The position numbers and the translations under genes were made by a program. Below are positions 24,297 to 32,585 of a DNA stretch of 64,000 nt, in pieces (the stretch's first letter is position 1; each line of letters begins with the position of its first letter). Origin of the DNA: Streptomyces typhae (lineage in GTDB: Bacteria > Actinomycetota > Actinomycetes > Streptomycetales > Streptomycetaceae). Under the pieces are notes generated by a model that saw only the letters and a list, made by a program, of their open reading frames with translations, was not told the origin of the DNA and searched no databases. Location of the stretch: positions 124,001 to 188,000 of the forward strand of contig NZ_WPNZ01000008.1 of assembly GCF_009755605.1 (NCBI RefSeq), read 5' to 3'.

Positions 24297-26024
24297 GTTG
24301 CGCAGGTTGGAGCGGGCCATCTGGAGCATCCGCCCCACTCCCCCATCGAGAACGATCTTGCTGGCGGAGAGCGCGAACCCGGTCACCATGTCGGAGCTGA
24401 TCCTGGGTGGGATGGAGAGGGCGTTGGGGTCGGTGACGACGTCGACGAGGGCGGGGCCCTTGTGGGCGAAGGCGTCCTTCAGGGCGCCCGCGAGCTGCTT
24501 GGGCTTCTCGACGCGGACGCCGTAGGCCCCGGCGGCCCGCGCGACGGCGGCGAAGTCGGGGTTGTGGTTGCCGGTCCCGTACGAGGGCAGCCCGGCGACC
24601 AGCATCTCCAGCTCCACCATGCCCAGGGAGGAGTTGTTGAAGAGGATCACCTTCACCGGCAGGTCGTACTGCACGAGAGTGAGGAAGTCCCCCATCAGCA
24701 TGGTGAAACCGCCGTCGCCCGACATCGACACGACCTGCCGCTCGCGGTCGGTGAACTGCGCGCCGATGGCCTGCGGCAGCGCGTTGGCCATCGACCCGTG
24801 GCTGAAGGAGCCGATGATGCGCCGCTTGCCGTTGGGCGAGAGATAGCGGGCGGCCCAGACGTTGCACATGCCGGTGTCGACGGTGAAGACGGCGTCGTCG
24901 GCGGCGAGGTCGTCGAGGACGGAGGCGACGTACTCGGGGTGGATCGGGATGTGCTTCTCGACCTTGCGGGTGTAGGCCTTCACCACGCCTTCGAGCGCGT
25001 CCGCGTGCTTCTTCAGCATCTTGTCGAGGAACTTGCGGTGCGACTTCGGCGAGACGCGCGGCGTCAGACAGCGCAGGGTCTCGCGTACGTCGCCCCAGAC
25101 GGCGAGGTCGAGCCGGGAGCGGCGGCCGAGGTTCTCGGGGCGCACGTCGACCTGGGCGATCTTCACGTCGTCGGGCAGGAAGGCGTTGTACGGGAAGTCC
25201 GTACCCAGCATGATCAGGAGATCGCACTCGTGGGTCGCCTCGTACGCGGCGCCGTAGCCGAGCAGACCACTCATGCCCACGTCATAGGGGTTGTCGTACT
25301 GGATCCACTCCTTGCCCCGCAGCGCGTGCCCCACCGGGGACTTGATCTTCTCGGCGAACTCCATCACCTCGGCGTGCGCGCCCGCGGTGCCGCTGCCGCA
25401 GAAGAGGGTGACCTTGTCGGCCTCGTCGATCATCGCCACGAGCTTGTCGATCTCGGCGTCGCCGGGCCGCACGCTGGGGCGCGACGTCACCAGGGCGGTC
25501 TCCGCGGCCTTGTCCGGCGCGGCCTCGGAGGCCACGTCGCCGGGGAGGGAGACCACGCTGACGCCCGACTGGCCGACGGCGTGCTGGATGGCCGTCTGGA
25601 GCAGGCGCGGCATCTGCTGGGGGCTGGAGATCAGCTCGCAGTAGTGGCTGCACTCGCGGAACAGCCGGTCGGGGTGGGTCTCCTGGAAGAAGCCGAGGCC
25701 GATCTCGCTGGAGGGGATCTGGGAGGCGAGGGCGAGGACCGGGGCCATGGAGCGGTGGGCGTCGTACAGGCCGTTGATGAGGTGCAGGTTGCCCGGACCG
25801 CAGGAGCCCGCGCAGGCCGCGAGGGAGCCGGTGATCTGGGCCTCCGCGCCCGCCGCGAACGCGGCGGTCTCCTCGTGCCGCACCTGGATCCACTCGATGC
25901 CCTTGGTGCGCCGGATCGCGTCCACCACGGGGTTCAGGCTGTCGCCGACGACGCCGTAGAGGCGTTTGACTCCGGCGCGGACGAGGATGTCGACGAACTG
26001 CTCGGCGACCTTCTGCTTGGCCAT
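24282..26024 (-). CDS. poxB: Thiamine-diphosphate enzyme, pyruvate oxidase/dehydrogenase (quinone) type
   Basis: A 580-residue ThDP enzyme of the PoxB group, decarboxylating pyruvate to acetate (or acetyl phosphate) with FAD. The N-terminal PYR domain has the conserved Glu in QVRHEETAAFAAGAEAQITG. The central FAD domain is at about 190-330. The C-terminal PP domain has the metal-binding stretch starting SGDGGFTMLMGDF and ending FNNSSLG. The ATG at 26024 gives the usual family start MAKQKVAEQFVDILVRAGV; a GTG at 26036 is an alternative. It is a single gene, convergent with the mannosidase. Confidence 0.92.
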   Translation of the reverse strand: MAKQKVAEQFVDILVRAGVKRLYGVVGDSLNPVVDAIRRTKGIEWIQVRHEETAAFAAGAEAQITGSLAACAGSCGPGNLHLINGLYDAHRSMAPVLALASQIPSSEIGLGFFQETHPDRLFRECSHYCELISSPQQMPRLLQTAIQHAVGQSGVSVVSLPGDVASEAAPDKAAETALVTSRPSVRPGDAEIDKLVAMIDEADKVTLFCGSGTAGAHAEVMEFAEKIKSPVGHALRGKEWIQYDNPYDVGMSGLLGYGAAYEATHECDLLIMLGTDFPYNAFLPDDVKIAQVDVRPENLGRRSRLDLAVWGDVRETLRCLTPRVSPKSHRKFLDKMLKKHADALEGVVKAYTRKVEKHIPIHPEYVASVLDDLAADDAVFTVDTGMCNVWAARYLSPNGKRRIIGSFSHGSMANALPQAIGAQFTDRERQVVSMSGDGGFTMLMGDFLTLVQYDLPVKVILFNNSSLGMVELEMLVAGLPSYGTGNHNPDFAAVARAAGAYGVRVEKPKQLAGALKDAFAHKGPALVDVVTDPNALSIPPRISSDMVTGFALSASKIVLDGGVGRMLQMARSNLRNVPRP

Positions 26025-26078
26025 CTCTTCATGCACCCCTTCGCTCTCTTTGGGTCCATGAATTCACAGCGGGGCCGC

Positions 26079-29000
26079 TCACGCCTCCCAAACGGCGGCG
26101 GCCGTGCGGTCGTCCGCGTACCCCTTGACCCGTACCTGCGTGTCGGCGAGGAACGCGGTGAGGCCCGGTGGGCCGCCCCCCGCCCACCGGCGGGTGAGGT
26201 GGCGGGCGAGTTCCGGCTCGCCGCGCAGGGGTTCGGCGAGGCCGCCGCTGCACAGCAGGAGCGTGTCACCCGGGCGGGCGACGGAGGCCCGGAACCGGAA
26301 GGGCTCCCGGGCGGGGTCGCGGCCCGGCCCGCCCGCGCCGGCGCCGCCCGTGGCCCCCGCGGGGGCTGGTTCGTACGGGCTCGGGGGTGTCGGTATGCCC
26401 AGGTCCATGGTGAGGCGGTCGCCGTCGGGGGTCTCGGCGGGCGGTGAGCCGAAGCCGACGACGGGTTCGCCCGCGGTCCTCGCCACGCGCGGCTCGATGT
26501 CCTGCCACTCGCCGCCGCGCAGCCGGAACAGGCCGCCCGCACCGACACCGAAGAACACCCGGGTGCGGCACTCGGGGTCGGCGGGCAGCAGCAGGCAGCG
26601 CAGCGACGCCGTGTACTCGTCGGGCTCCAGGCCCAGTTCGGCGGCGCGGGCGCGGAGCTTGCCGAGGCTGCGGTCGGTGAGGCGGTGCAGGCCCGACTTC
26701 AGGTCGCCGCGGCGGGCGGCGCGGATGTCCTGGGCGAGGCGGAGGTGGCTGCGGCCCACCGCGCGGCCGATCCAGGCGCAGGCGTCGGCCGCCGCCCGGT
26801 GGGCGCCCGCGGTGGCGCGGGCGCCCGTGGCCATGGCGACCAGGACCAGGGCCTCGTCGCCGCTGCCGAAGCGGGCCGTGAGCAGCGCGTCGCGGCGCGG
26901 CTCGCCCCGGTACCGGGCCGAGTCGCCCCGTGCGGAGACCGCCCGCAGGGTGCTGCTGCCGTAGCGGGCGCCGTCGAGCACCGTGTCGGCGACCAGCTCG
27001 CCGAGAGCGTCCGGGTCGGCGACGGGCAGCCCCGTCGGTTCCGCCTCGTACGTCGGCGGCCCGTCCCCCACGTACGCGGGCGCTCCCGGAGCCCCGTAGC
27101 CGCCCCCGCCCGCCTGCCCTTCCTCCGCCGGAAGGCCGGACGCGTCGGTGCTCCGGCCCCCCGGGAAGGTCGTCGGGCGGGTCGGGGCGTGGGAGGGGGC
27201 CCAGGGAGCGGGGGCGCGATAGGAGGGGACACCGGACCCGCCCGGGGCCCGGGGCCCTTCGGCGGCCCCGGCCGGGGTGGCCGGCTTGCCGGGCCGCCCG
27301 GTGAGGCCCTGGGCCGAGGGGCCGGGGTCCTGTGGACCCGCGGCAGTGGTGAAGCGAGGTGCCGCCGCTCCGGGCTCCCCTGGCGTGGACCACGGCGCGG
27401 GTGACGCGGGGCGTGAGGGCTCACTGCGGGAGGAGGCCGGGGGCTGCGCCTCGGCATGGGCCCGCGCGAGGAAGGGGGTCGCCAACGGCAAGGGCGTGGC
27501 TGCGCCGCCCCCTGCCTCGCCCCCTGCGGGTGCCTCTGGGGTTGGCTCCGGGGCTGGGGCTGGGTGTGCGTGTGGCTCGGGCTTGGGGGGCTTTGCCTCG
27601 GGCGGGGGTGGGGGTTGGGGTGCGTCGGCTGCCGGGTCGGGCCGGGGGGCCTTTGTCTCGGGCCGGGGTGGGGTGGGAGTGGCCTCGGGCCTGGGCGGGG
27701 GTGGAGCGGCTGTCGGCTCCGGCCGGGAGGCCTCTGCCGCGGGCCGAGGCGGAGCGGGAGTGGCCTCGGGCCTGGGCGGAGCTGTGTCGGCCGCCTGCTC
27801 CTGCCGGGAGGCCTCCGCCGCGGGCCGGGGCGGGGTCGGAGCAGCCGGGGGCCTGGGCGGGGGTGGAGCTGCCGCCGGTGGCGGTGGGGTGGCCGGGCGG
27901 CGCGGCGAGGGCGGTTCGGATGAGGGGCCGGGTGCCTCCGCGGGCGGGCGCGGGGGTGGCTGGGGGCCCGGGGTCGCCGGGGTGCGGGGGTGCGCTGCCG
28001 GTGGGGCCGGGACGTCCTGGGCGGGGCCGGAAGATTGCGGTCCTGCGGTGGGGGGTCCTGGGGGCGGGGGTTCCGGGGGCAAGTGTGGCGGGGCTGAGGC
28101 TGGGGCTGGGGGTTCTGGGGTCAGGGCCGAGTGTCCCGGGGTCGGGGCCGAGTGTCCCGGTGCAAGGGCCGAGTGTCCCGGTGCCAGGTGGTCCGGGTGT
28201 CGGGGCTCCGGGGTCGAGGCTGGGGGTGGGGCCGCAGGTTCCGAGGCTGGGGCAGGTGCCGAGGCTTGGTATCCCTGGGCCGGGCGATCCGAGGCCGGGC
28301 GATCCGAGGCCGGGCGGTCCGAGGCCGGGCGATCCGAGGCTGGGGTCCAGGGAGGCGCGGGCGCCGGTGGTTCGGCGGGTTGGGGTGGCTCGGTGGCGGG
28401 AGGGGGCGGACGGTGCCTCGGAGTCGTCAGCCAGTCCGGGAGGGCTTCCCGCCGGGCAGGGGCCGGGTCCCTCCGGTGCGTGTCGGGCTCCGCCTGGCCC
28501 TGGCCGGAGAGGGCGGGGTCCTCGCTTCCCGGGGCTGGGTCGCGGGGGCCCGGCGCGGTGTCCCGGTGGGCCTGGACGACGTCGCGCGGTCCCTGCTCTG
28601 CGTCCCGGCGCCCCGAGGCGGTGTCGCGCGGCGGTCCCAGCTCCGAGTCATCGCGCCCGGAGGCCGGACCACGGCGCTCCTGCGCGGAGTCCTGACGACC
28701 TGAGAGGGCGTCGCGCGGCCCCGGCACGGAATCCCGGCGCCCCAAGGCAGGGTCAAGGGGCCCCGGCGCGGGGTTCTGACGGCCCAGCTCGGCGTCCTCG
28801 CGGCTCGGCGCAGCACCCTGGCGGCCCGGCTCGGCGTCCTGACGGCCCGGCCCGGCGTCCTCGCGGCTCGGCGCAGCATCCTGGCGGCCCGGCGCAGCGT
28901 CCTCGCGGCTCGGCGCGGGATCCCGGCGCCCCGACGCGGCGTCACGCGGTCCCGGCCCCGCGTCGCCCCGATCCGGGGCAGCCGCGCCGCTCCCACCCGA

Positions 29001-29531
29001 AGCAGCGTCACGAGCACCGGGCACCGGATCCCGACCGTACCGGGCGGTGTCACGACGACCGGGCTCGGAGGCCTGACGGTCGCCGTCCGGGGAAGCGTCG
29101 CGGCCGCCCGGACCGGAGTCCTGACGTCGGCGTTCCGGGACGGAATCCGCCGGCCCCGGCGCCCCGGAAGCAGCCGCGTCGCGCCCACCCGGCGCGGCCC
29201 CCCGCGCGGCCGGAGCGTCCTCGCCGCTGCGCTGCGGCGGAACCCCGTACGACGACGCGGTGTCGGCAGCCGGATCGTCGCCCCCGGAGGAGACGGCGTT
29301 CGCGGCCGAGGTGAAGCGGTCGTCCAGGGTGTCCGGCGCGACGGCGGGGCCCGTGTCGCCCTCGGACTCGTCGTACAACTGGCCCCACCAGTCGTCCTCC
29401 TGGCCGGACTGGCCGGACTGACCGGAGCCGTGTGAGCGGTCCGCGCGGTGTGAGCGGTCCGGGCCGTCCGAGGTGCCGGACTGGCCGGAATCGGCTCCGT
29501 GACCCGTGTGCCTCTCCCCCTGCTGGCTCAT
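26079..29531 (-). CDS. Very long disordered protein with C-terminal PP2C-like domain
   Basis: A 1150-residue protein. About the first 840 residues are low complexity: Gly/Ser/His-rich to 50, a short acidic Trp-containing patch (EDDWWGQLYDE), then hundreds of residues of degenerate 8-10 residue units such as PSREDAGPGRQDAE. After that come ASDRP repeats and long Pro-rich tracts. The last 310 residues resemble a PP2C phosphatase (SSTLRAVSARGDSARYRGEP near the domain start and VKGYADDRTAAAV at the end). The usual metal-binding DG motif is replaced by MATGARA, so activity is doubtful. There is no membrane segment. The start is the ATG at 29531; an in-frame GTG lies at 29546. It is probably a phosphothreonine-signalling or scaffold protein; function is inferred only. 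Confidence 0.8.
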   Translation of the reverse strand: MSQQGERHTGHGADSGQSGTSDGPDRSHRADRSHGSGQSGQSGQEDDWWGQLYDESEGDTGPAVAPDTLDDRFTSAANAVSSGGDDPAADTASSYGVPPQRSGEDAPAARGAAPGGRDAAASGAPGPADSVPERRRQDSGPGGRDASPDGDRQASEPGRRDTARYGRDPVPGARDAASGGSGAAAPDRGDAGPGPRDAASGRRDPAPSREDAAPGRQDAAPSREDAGPGRQDAEPGRQGAAPSREDAELGRQNPAPGPLDPALGRRDSVPGPRDALSGRQDSAQERRGPASGRDDSELGPPRDTASGRRDAEQGPRDVVQAHRDTAPGPRDPAPGSEDPALSGQGQAEPDTHRRDPAPARREALPDWLTTPRHRPPPPATEPPQPAEPPAPAPPWTPASDRPASDRPASDRPASDRPAQGYQASAPAPASEPAAPPPASTPEPRHPDHLAPGHSALAPGHSAPTPGHSALTPEPPAPASAPPHLPPEPPPPGPPTAGPQSSGPAQDVPAPPAAHPRTPATPGPQPPPRPPAEAPGPSSEPPSPRRPATPPPPAAAPPPPRPPAAPTPPRPAAEASRQEQAADTAPPRPEATPAPPRPAAEASRPEPTAAPPPPRPEATPTPPRPETKAPRPDPAADAPQPPPPPEAKPPKPEPHAHPAPAPEPTPEAPAGGEAGGGAATPLPLATPFLARAHAEAQPPASSRSEPSRPASPAPWSTPGEPGAAAPRFTTAAGPQDPGPSAQGLTGRPGKPATPAGAAEGPRAPGGSGVPSYRAPAPWAPSHAPTRPTTFPGGRSTDASGLPAEEGQAGGGGYGAPGAPAYVGDGPPTYEAEPTGLPVADPDALGELVADTVLDGARYGSSTLRAVSARGDSARYRGEPRRDALLTARFGSGDEALVLVAMATGARATAGAHRAAADACAWIGRAVGRSHLRLAQDIRAARRGDLKSGLHRLTDRSLGKLRARAAELGLEPDEYTASLRCLLLPADPECRTRVFFGVGAGGLFRLRGGEWQDIEPRVARTAGEPVVGFGSPPAETPDGDRLTMDLGIPTPPSPYEPAPAGATGGAGAGGPGRDPAREPFRFRASVARPGDTLLLCSGGLAEPLRGEPELARHLTRRWAGGGPPGLTAFLADTQVRVKGYADDRTAAAVWEA
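28281..28340. repeat. 15-bp tandem repeat, four copies, in the PP2C-like gene
   Basis: CGGGCGATCCGAGGC occurs four times in tandem (one copy has a single change), encoding the repeated PASDR unit. Confidence 0.85.
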
Positions 29532-29801
29532 CCCCCCATTGTCCACCGCGCAGCCCGTACGAAAACGGTGCATCCGGAAATCCACGGCGGAGCGGGGCCG
29601 GTGCGCAGCACGCCGGGCGGCCCCACCCCCCACGGGAGGACCGCCCGGCACCTGGGCACCTTGGCAGACCGCCGGGTCCAGCGGGGATGATGTTCACGGC
29701 GGGTTTACGCCGTGGCTCTTTCCCGCCACAGGCACGCGAACGCGCCATGACGATCGGAAGGCCGCGCCCACGGGAGGGCCATCGGGGAGGGACGGCTGCG
29801 C

Positions 29802-30833
29802 ATGCTGGCAGCGATAGGGCTGGACGAGACGCACGAGGCGGCGTACCGCGCACTGGTGTCGGTGGGCGCGGCCGACGTGCCCGACCTGGCGCGCAGGCTC
29901 ACCCTGGCCGAGCCGGAGACGGAGCGCGCGCTGCGCCGCCTGGAGCGGCACGGCCTGGCCGCGCAGGCCTCGGGCCGGGCGGGCCGCTGGGTGGCGGCGC
30001 CCCCGGGAGTGGCCCTCGGCGCGCTCCTCACCCAGCACCGGCACGAGCTGGAGAAGGCCGAGCTCGCGGCGACCCTCCTCGCGGAGGAGTACCGGGCCGG
30101 CGCGGCCGAACCCACCGTGCACGACCTGGTCGAGGTGGTGACGGGCGGCGCCGCGGTCGCCCAGCGCTTCCTGCAGTTGCAGCTCGGCGCGAGCCGCGAG
30201 GTGTGCGCCCTGGTGACGGGCAGACCGGTCGCGGTCACGGGCGTCGAGAACGACGCCGAGGAGCAGGCCGCGAACCGGGGCGTGCGCTACCGGGTCGTGA
30301 TCGAGCGGGAGGTGCTCACGGCGTCCACCGGCCTCCTGGAGGTGTCGGCGGCGATGCGGCGTGAGGAGCGGATCCGGGTCGCCGACCGCGTACCGACCAA
30401 GCTGGTGGTCGCGGACGGCACCCTCGCGATGGTGCCGCTGACGTCGCGCACCGCGGAACCCGCGGCGCTCGTGGTGCACGCGAGCGGCCTGCTCGAATCC
30501 CTCACGGGCCTGTTCGAGGCGGTGTGGCGCACCGCCCTTCCGCTGCGTCTCGGCGAGGGCGGCGCGGTGCGCGAGAGCGGCGCCGAGGGTCCGGACGGCA
30601 CGGATCTGGAGGTGCTCTCGCTGCTGCTCGCCGGGATGACGGACGCGAGCGTCGCGAAACAGCTCGACCTGGGCCTGCGCACCGTACAGCGCCGGGTGAA
30701 GCGGCTGATGGAGCTGACCGGCGTGACGACCCGGCTCCAGCTCGGCTGGCACGCCTACGAACGGGGCTGGGTGGCCCGGGAGGCGGCCGGTGCGGGGCGC
30801 GCCCCCACGGCCTCCGTGGGGGCGGCGGACTGA
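29802..30833 (+). CDS. TrmB/LuxR-type transcriptional regulator
   Basis: A 343-residue regulator with an N-terminal TrmB-like winged helix at about 5-70 (YRALVSVGAADVPDLARRLT and ERALRRLERHGL). A central sensor-like region follows, and a C-terminal LuxR-type HTH lies at about 265-325 (LEVLSLLLAGMTDASVAKQL and GLRTVQRRVKRLMEL). This two-ended architecture is common in Streptomyces and is often next to genes for secreted proteases or natural products; none is adjacent here. The ATG at 29802 has GGGAGGGA about 9 bases upstream. The 270-base gap before it, shared with the divergent PP2C-like gene, shows no clear motif. Confidence 0.87.
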   Translation: MLAAIGLDETHEAAYRALVSVGAADVPDLARRLTLAEPETERALRRLERHGLAAQASGRAGRWVAAPPGVALGALLTQHRHELEKAELAATLLAEEYRAGAAEPTVHDLVEVVTGGAAVAQRFLQLQLGASREVCALVTGRPVAVTGVENDAEEQAANRGVRYRVVIEREVLTASTGLLEVSAAMRREERIRVADRVPTKLVVADGTLAMVPLTSRTAEPAALVVHASGLLESLTGLFEAVWRTALPLRLGEGGAVRESGAEGPDGTDLEVLSLLLAGMTDASVAKQLDLGLRTVQRRVKRLMELTGVTTRLQLGWHAYERGWVAREAAGAGRAPTASVGAAD

Positions 30834-30875
30834 CGCCGACCTGCGGTTCCGAATCCGCTCCTGCACCCTGAACAG

Positions 30876-31364
30876 ATGGGAGCGTGGGAACTCCTGCTGG
30901 TCGGCGTGGTGATGCTGCTCGGCCTGTGCGGAGTGCTTGTGCCCGGCGTGCCGGGGTCCTGGCTCGTGTGGGCCGGGGTCCTGTGGTGGGCGCTCCAGGA
31001 GCCGAACGGGCTCGCCTGGAGCGTCCTGGTGGGCGCGACGGTGGTGCTGCTCCTTTCCCAGGCCGTGCGCTGGCAGCTGCCCCCGCGGCGGCTGCGGGAG
31101 TCGGGCGCGACCCACCGCATGGCCGCCTTCGCGGGCGGCGGCGCGCTGCTCGGGTTCTGCCTGGTGCCGGTGGTCGGCGCGCTGCCGGGGTTCCTCGGCG
31201 GCCTGTACCTGTCCGAGCGGGCGCGGCTCGGGGGGCGCGGGGAGGCCGTGACGGCGGTGCGGACGGCGCTGCGGGCCGGGGGGTGGAACGTGTTCGCGGA
31301 GCTGTTCGCGTGTCTGCTGATCGTGGGGGCGTGGGTGGGGGCGGTGGTCGCGGGCGGCGGGTGA
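30876..31364 (+). CDS. DUF456 membrane protein
   Basis: A 162-residue membrane protein with three or four hydrophobic stretches, the last being FAELFACLLIVGAWVGAVV. It has the DUF456 arrangement of glycine-rich helices (LLGLCGVLVPGVPGSWLVWA at the N-terminus and GFCLVPVVGALPGFLGGLYL in the middle). Function is unknown. It follows the TrmB/LuxR gene by 42 bases on the same strand and could be co-transcribed. Confidence 0.85.
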   Translation: MGAWELLLVGVVMLLGLCGVLVPGVPGSWLVWAGVLWWALQEPNGLAWSVLVGATVVLLLSQAVRWQLPPRRLRESGATHRMAAFAGGGALLGFCLVPVVGALPGFLGGLYLSERARLGGRGEAVTAVRTALRAGGWNVFAELFACLLIVGAWVGAVVAGGG

Positions 31365-31389
31365 GACGCCCGTACCCGCAGGGACGCCG

Positions 31390-31475
31390 GCAGACGGCCG
31401 GGACCACCGCGACCGCTTGCGGCAGACGGGAGCACGGCGACCTTCGCGGCGGACGGGAGCATCGTGACCGCTTGC
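31390..31475. repeat. Degenerate ~28-bp tandem repeat, three units
   Basis: Three imperfect units beginning GCAGACGG or GCGGACGGGAGCA and ending CGCTTGCG or TTCGCG occupy the gap between the DUF456 and PPOX genes. The function is not apparent. Confidence 0.5.
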
Positions 31476-31533
31476 GACACCCGTGCCGGGAGTGGGGATG
31501 TCCTCGGCGAGCGGCGCGTGCCAGCCTCGCCCC

Positions 31534-31920
31534 ATGACCGAATTCAGCGCGGCCGAGCGCGCGTACCTCTCGTCCCGGCGTCTGGGCAGGCTCGCCACCG
31601 TCGACCCGCACGGGCAGCCGCAGGCCAACCCCGTGGGCTTCCACCCGCAGGACGACGGCACCATCCTCATCGGCGGCCAGGCGATGGGCACCACGAAGAA
31701 GTGGCGGAACCTGCTGGCCAACCCGAAGGTCGCGCTCGTCGTCGACGACATCGTGAGCGAACGGCCGTGGCGGGTGCGCGGCGTCGACATCCGCGGCGAC
31801 GCCGAACTGCTCACTGGGCCGCACCAGTTGGGCCCGCACTTCAGCGAGGAGGTCATCCGCATCCATCCGCGGCGCATCCACAGCTGGGGGCTGGAGGGCC
31901 CCGGGGCGGGCGGGGTGTGA
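31534..31920 (+). CDS. PPOX-class F420-dependent enzyme
   Basis: A 128-residue split-barrel flavin/deazaflavin-binding protein of pyridoxamine-oxidase fold. The sequence (LSSRRLGRLATVDPHGQPQA, then NPVGF and MGTTKKWRNLLANPKVALVV) fits the F420-dependent group of actinobacteria, which reduce diverse small molecules. The ATG at 31534 matches the usual family start. However, an upstream in-frame ATG at 31498 has a better ribosome binding site (GGGAG, 5 bases away) and would add 12 residues. Confidence 0.85.
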   Translation: MTEFSAAERAYLSSRRLGRLATVDPHGQPQANPVGFHPQDDGTILIGGQAMGTTKKWRNLLANPKVALVVDDIVSERPWRVRGVDIRGDAELLTGPHQLGPHFSEEVIRIHPRRIHSWGLEGPGAGGV

Positions 31921-31939
31921 GGCGCCGGAGGGGGCGGCG

Positions 31940-31981
31940 TTGACACCGCAAGCCAGAGCGACTTAGGTATGCCTTACCTAA
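31940..31981 (+). promoter_or_regulatory. Promoter overlapped by a near-perfect iron box
   Basis: TTGACA at 31940-31945 is a consensus -35. The -10 region coincides with TTAGGTATGCCTTACCTAA (31963-31981), a dyad closely matching the DmdR/IdeR iron box. The two secreted-protein genes that follow are therefore expected to be induced under iron limitation. Confidence 0.85.
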
Positions 31982-32036
31982 GTGGAGATCCGCTCCGGCG
32001 TGTCTCCCCCTGACACCCAGAGAGGTGCCGTCACCC

Positions 32037-32570
32037 ATGCCCACCCGCACTCGCACCCGCGCCTGTGTCACCGTCCTCGCCGCCGCCGCGCTCACGGCCG
32101 CGTTCGCCGGTACGGCCGCCGCCGCCGACGTCACCGTCGAGCGCACCATCAGCGACGGCGGCAAAACGTACCGGCTCCAGCTCACCGGCCCCGACTCCGC
32201 CGCGGCCGCGGGCGCCAACGTCACGGTGTCCGGCAAGGGGTACAACACCGGGCAGGGCGTGTACGTCGGTCTCTGCGCGGTCTCCGGTGCGCCCGGCGCC
32301 AACAAGCCGACGCCGTGTCTGGGCGGCCAGGACCAGTCCGGCACGACCGGCGCCTCGCACTGGGTGTCCAACGTCGGCGGCGGCACGGTGCCGAACAGCT
32401 CCAGGTTCAAGGCGGGCGGCGCCTTCTCCGTGAAAATCCATGTGAAGGCGGACCTGGGCAACGGCCAGGTGTGCGGCGAGACGGTGGAGTGCGCGATCGT
32501 GACACGCGCCGACCACTTCGACTCCGGCGACCGCAAGTACGACGTGCACATCCCGGTCACCTTCCAGTAG
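32037..32570 (+). CDS. Small secreted protein, iron-regulated, neocarzinostatin-like fold
   Basis: A 177-residue exported protein with an Arg/Thr-rich N-terminus, hydrophobic core and AAAADV cleavage region at about 30. The mature part is a single beta-rich module. It has a turn segment VSGKGYNTGQGVYVGLCAV, PTPCLGG, and near the end CGETVECAIVTRADH and DVHIPVTF, with four Cys that could form two disulfides. This layout resembles the small immunoglobulin-like neocarzinostatin/HtaA-associated modules; that is inference. A second copy of the module is found in the next gene, which starts 15 bases after this stop. The promoter contains an iron box. Likely roles are binding of heme, siderophore or another iron source at the cell surface. 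Confidence 0.85.
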   Translation: MPTRTRTRACVTVLAAAALTAAFAGTAAAADVTVERTISDGGKTYRLQLTGPDSAAAAGANVTVSGKGYNTGQGVYVGLCAVSGAPGANKPTPCLGGQDQSGTTGASHWVSNVGGGTVPNSSRFKAGGAFSVKIHVKADLGNGQVCGETVECAIVTRADHFDSGDRKYDVHIPVTFQ

Positions 32571-32585
32571 GCGGGACGGCCACGC

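Noticed and set aside
27277..29314. Long Gly/Arg-rich frames on the plus strand opposite the PP2C-like gene
   Set aside because: They are complements of the Pro/Arg/Asp repeats of the minus-strand gene, whose C-terminal domain is recognisable.
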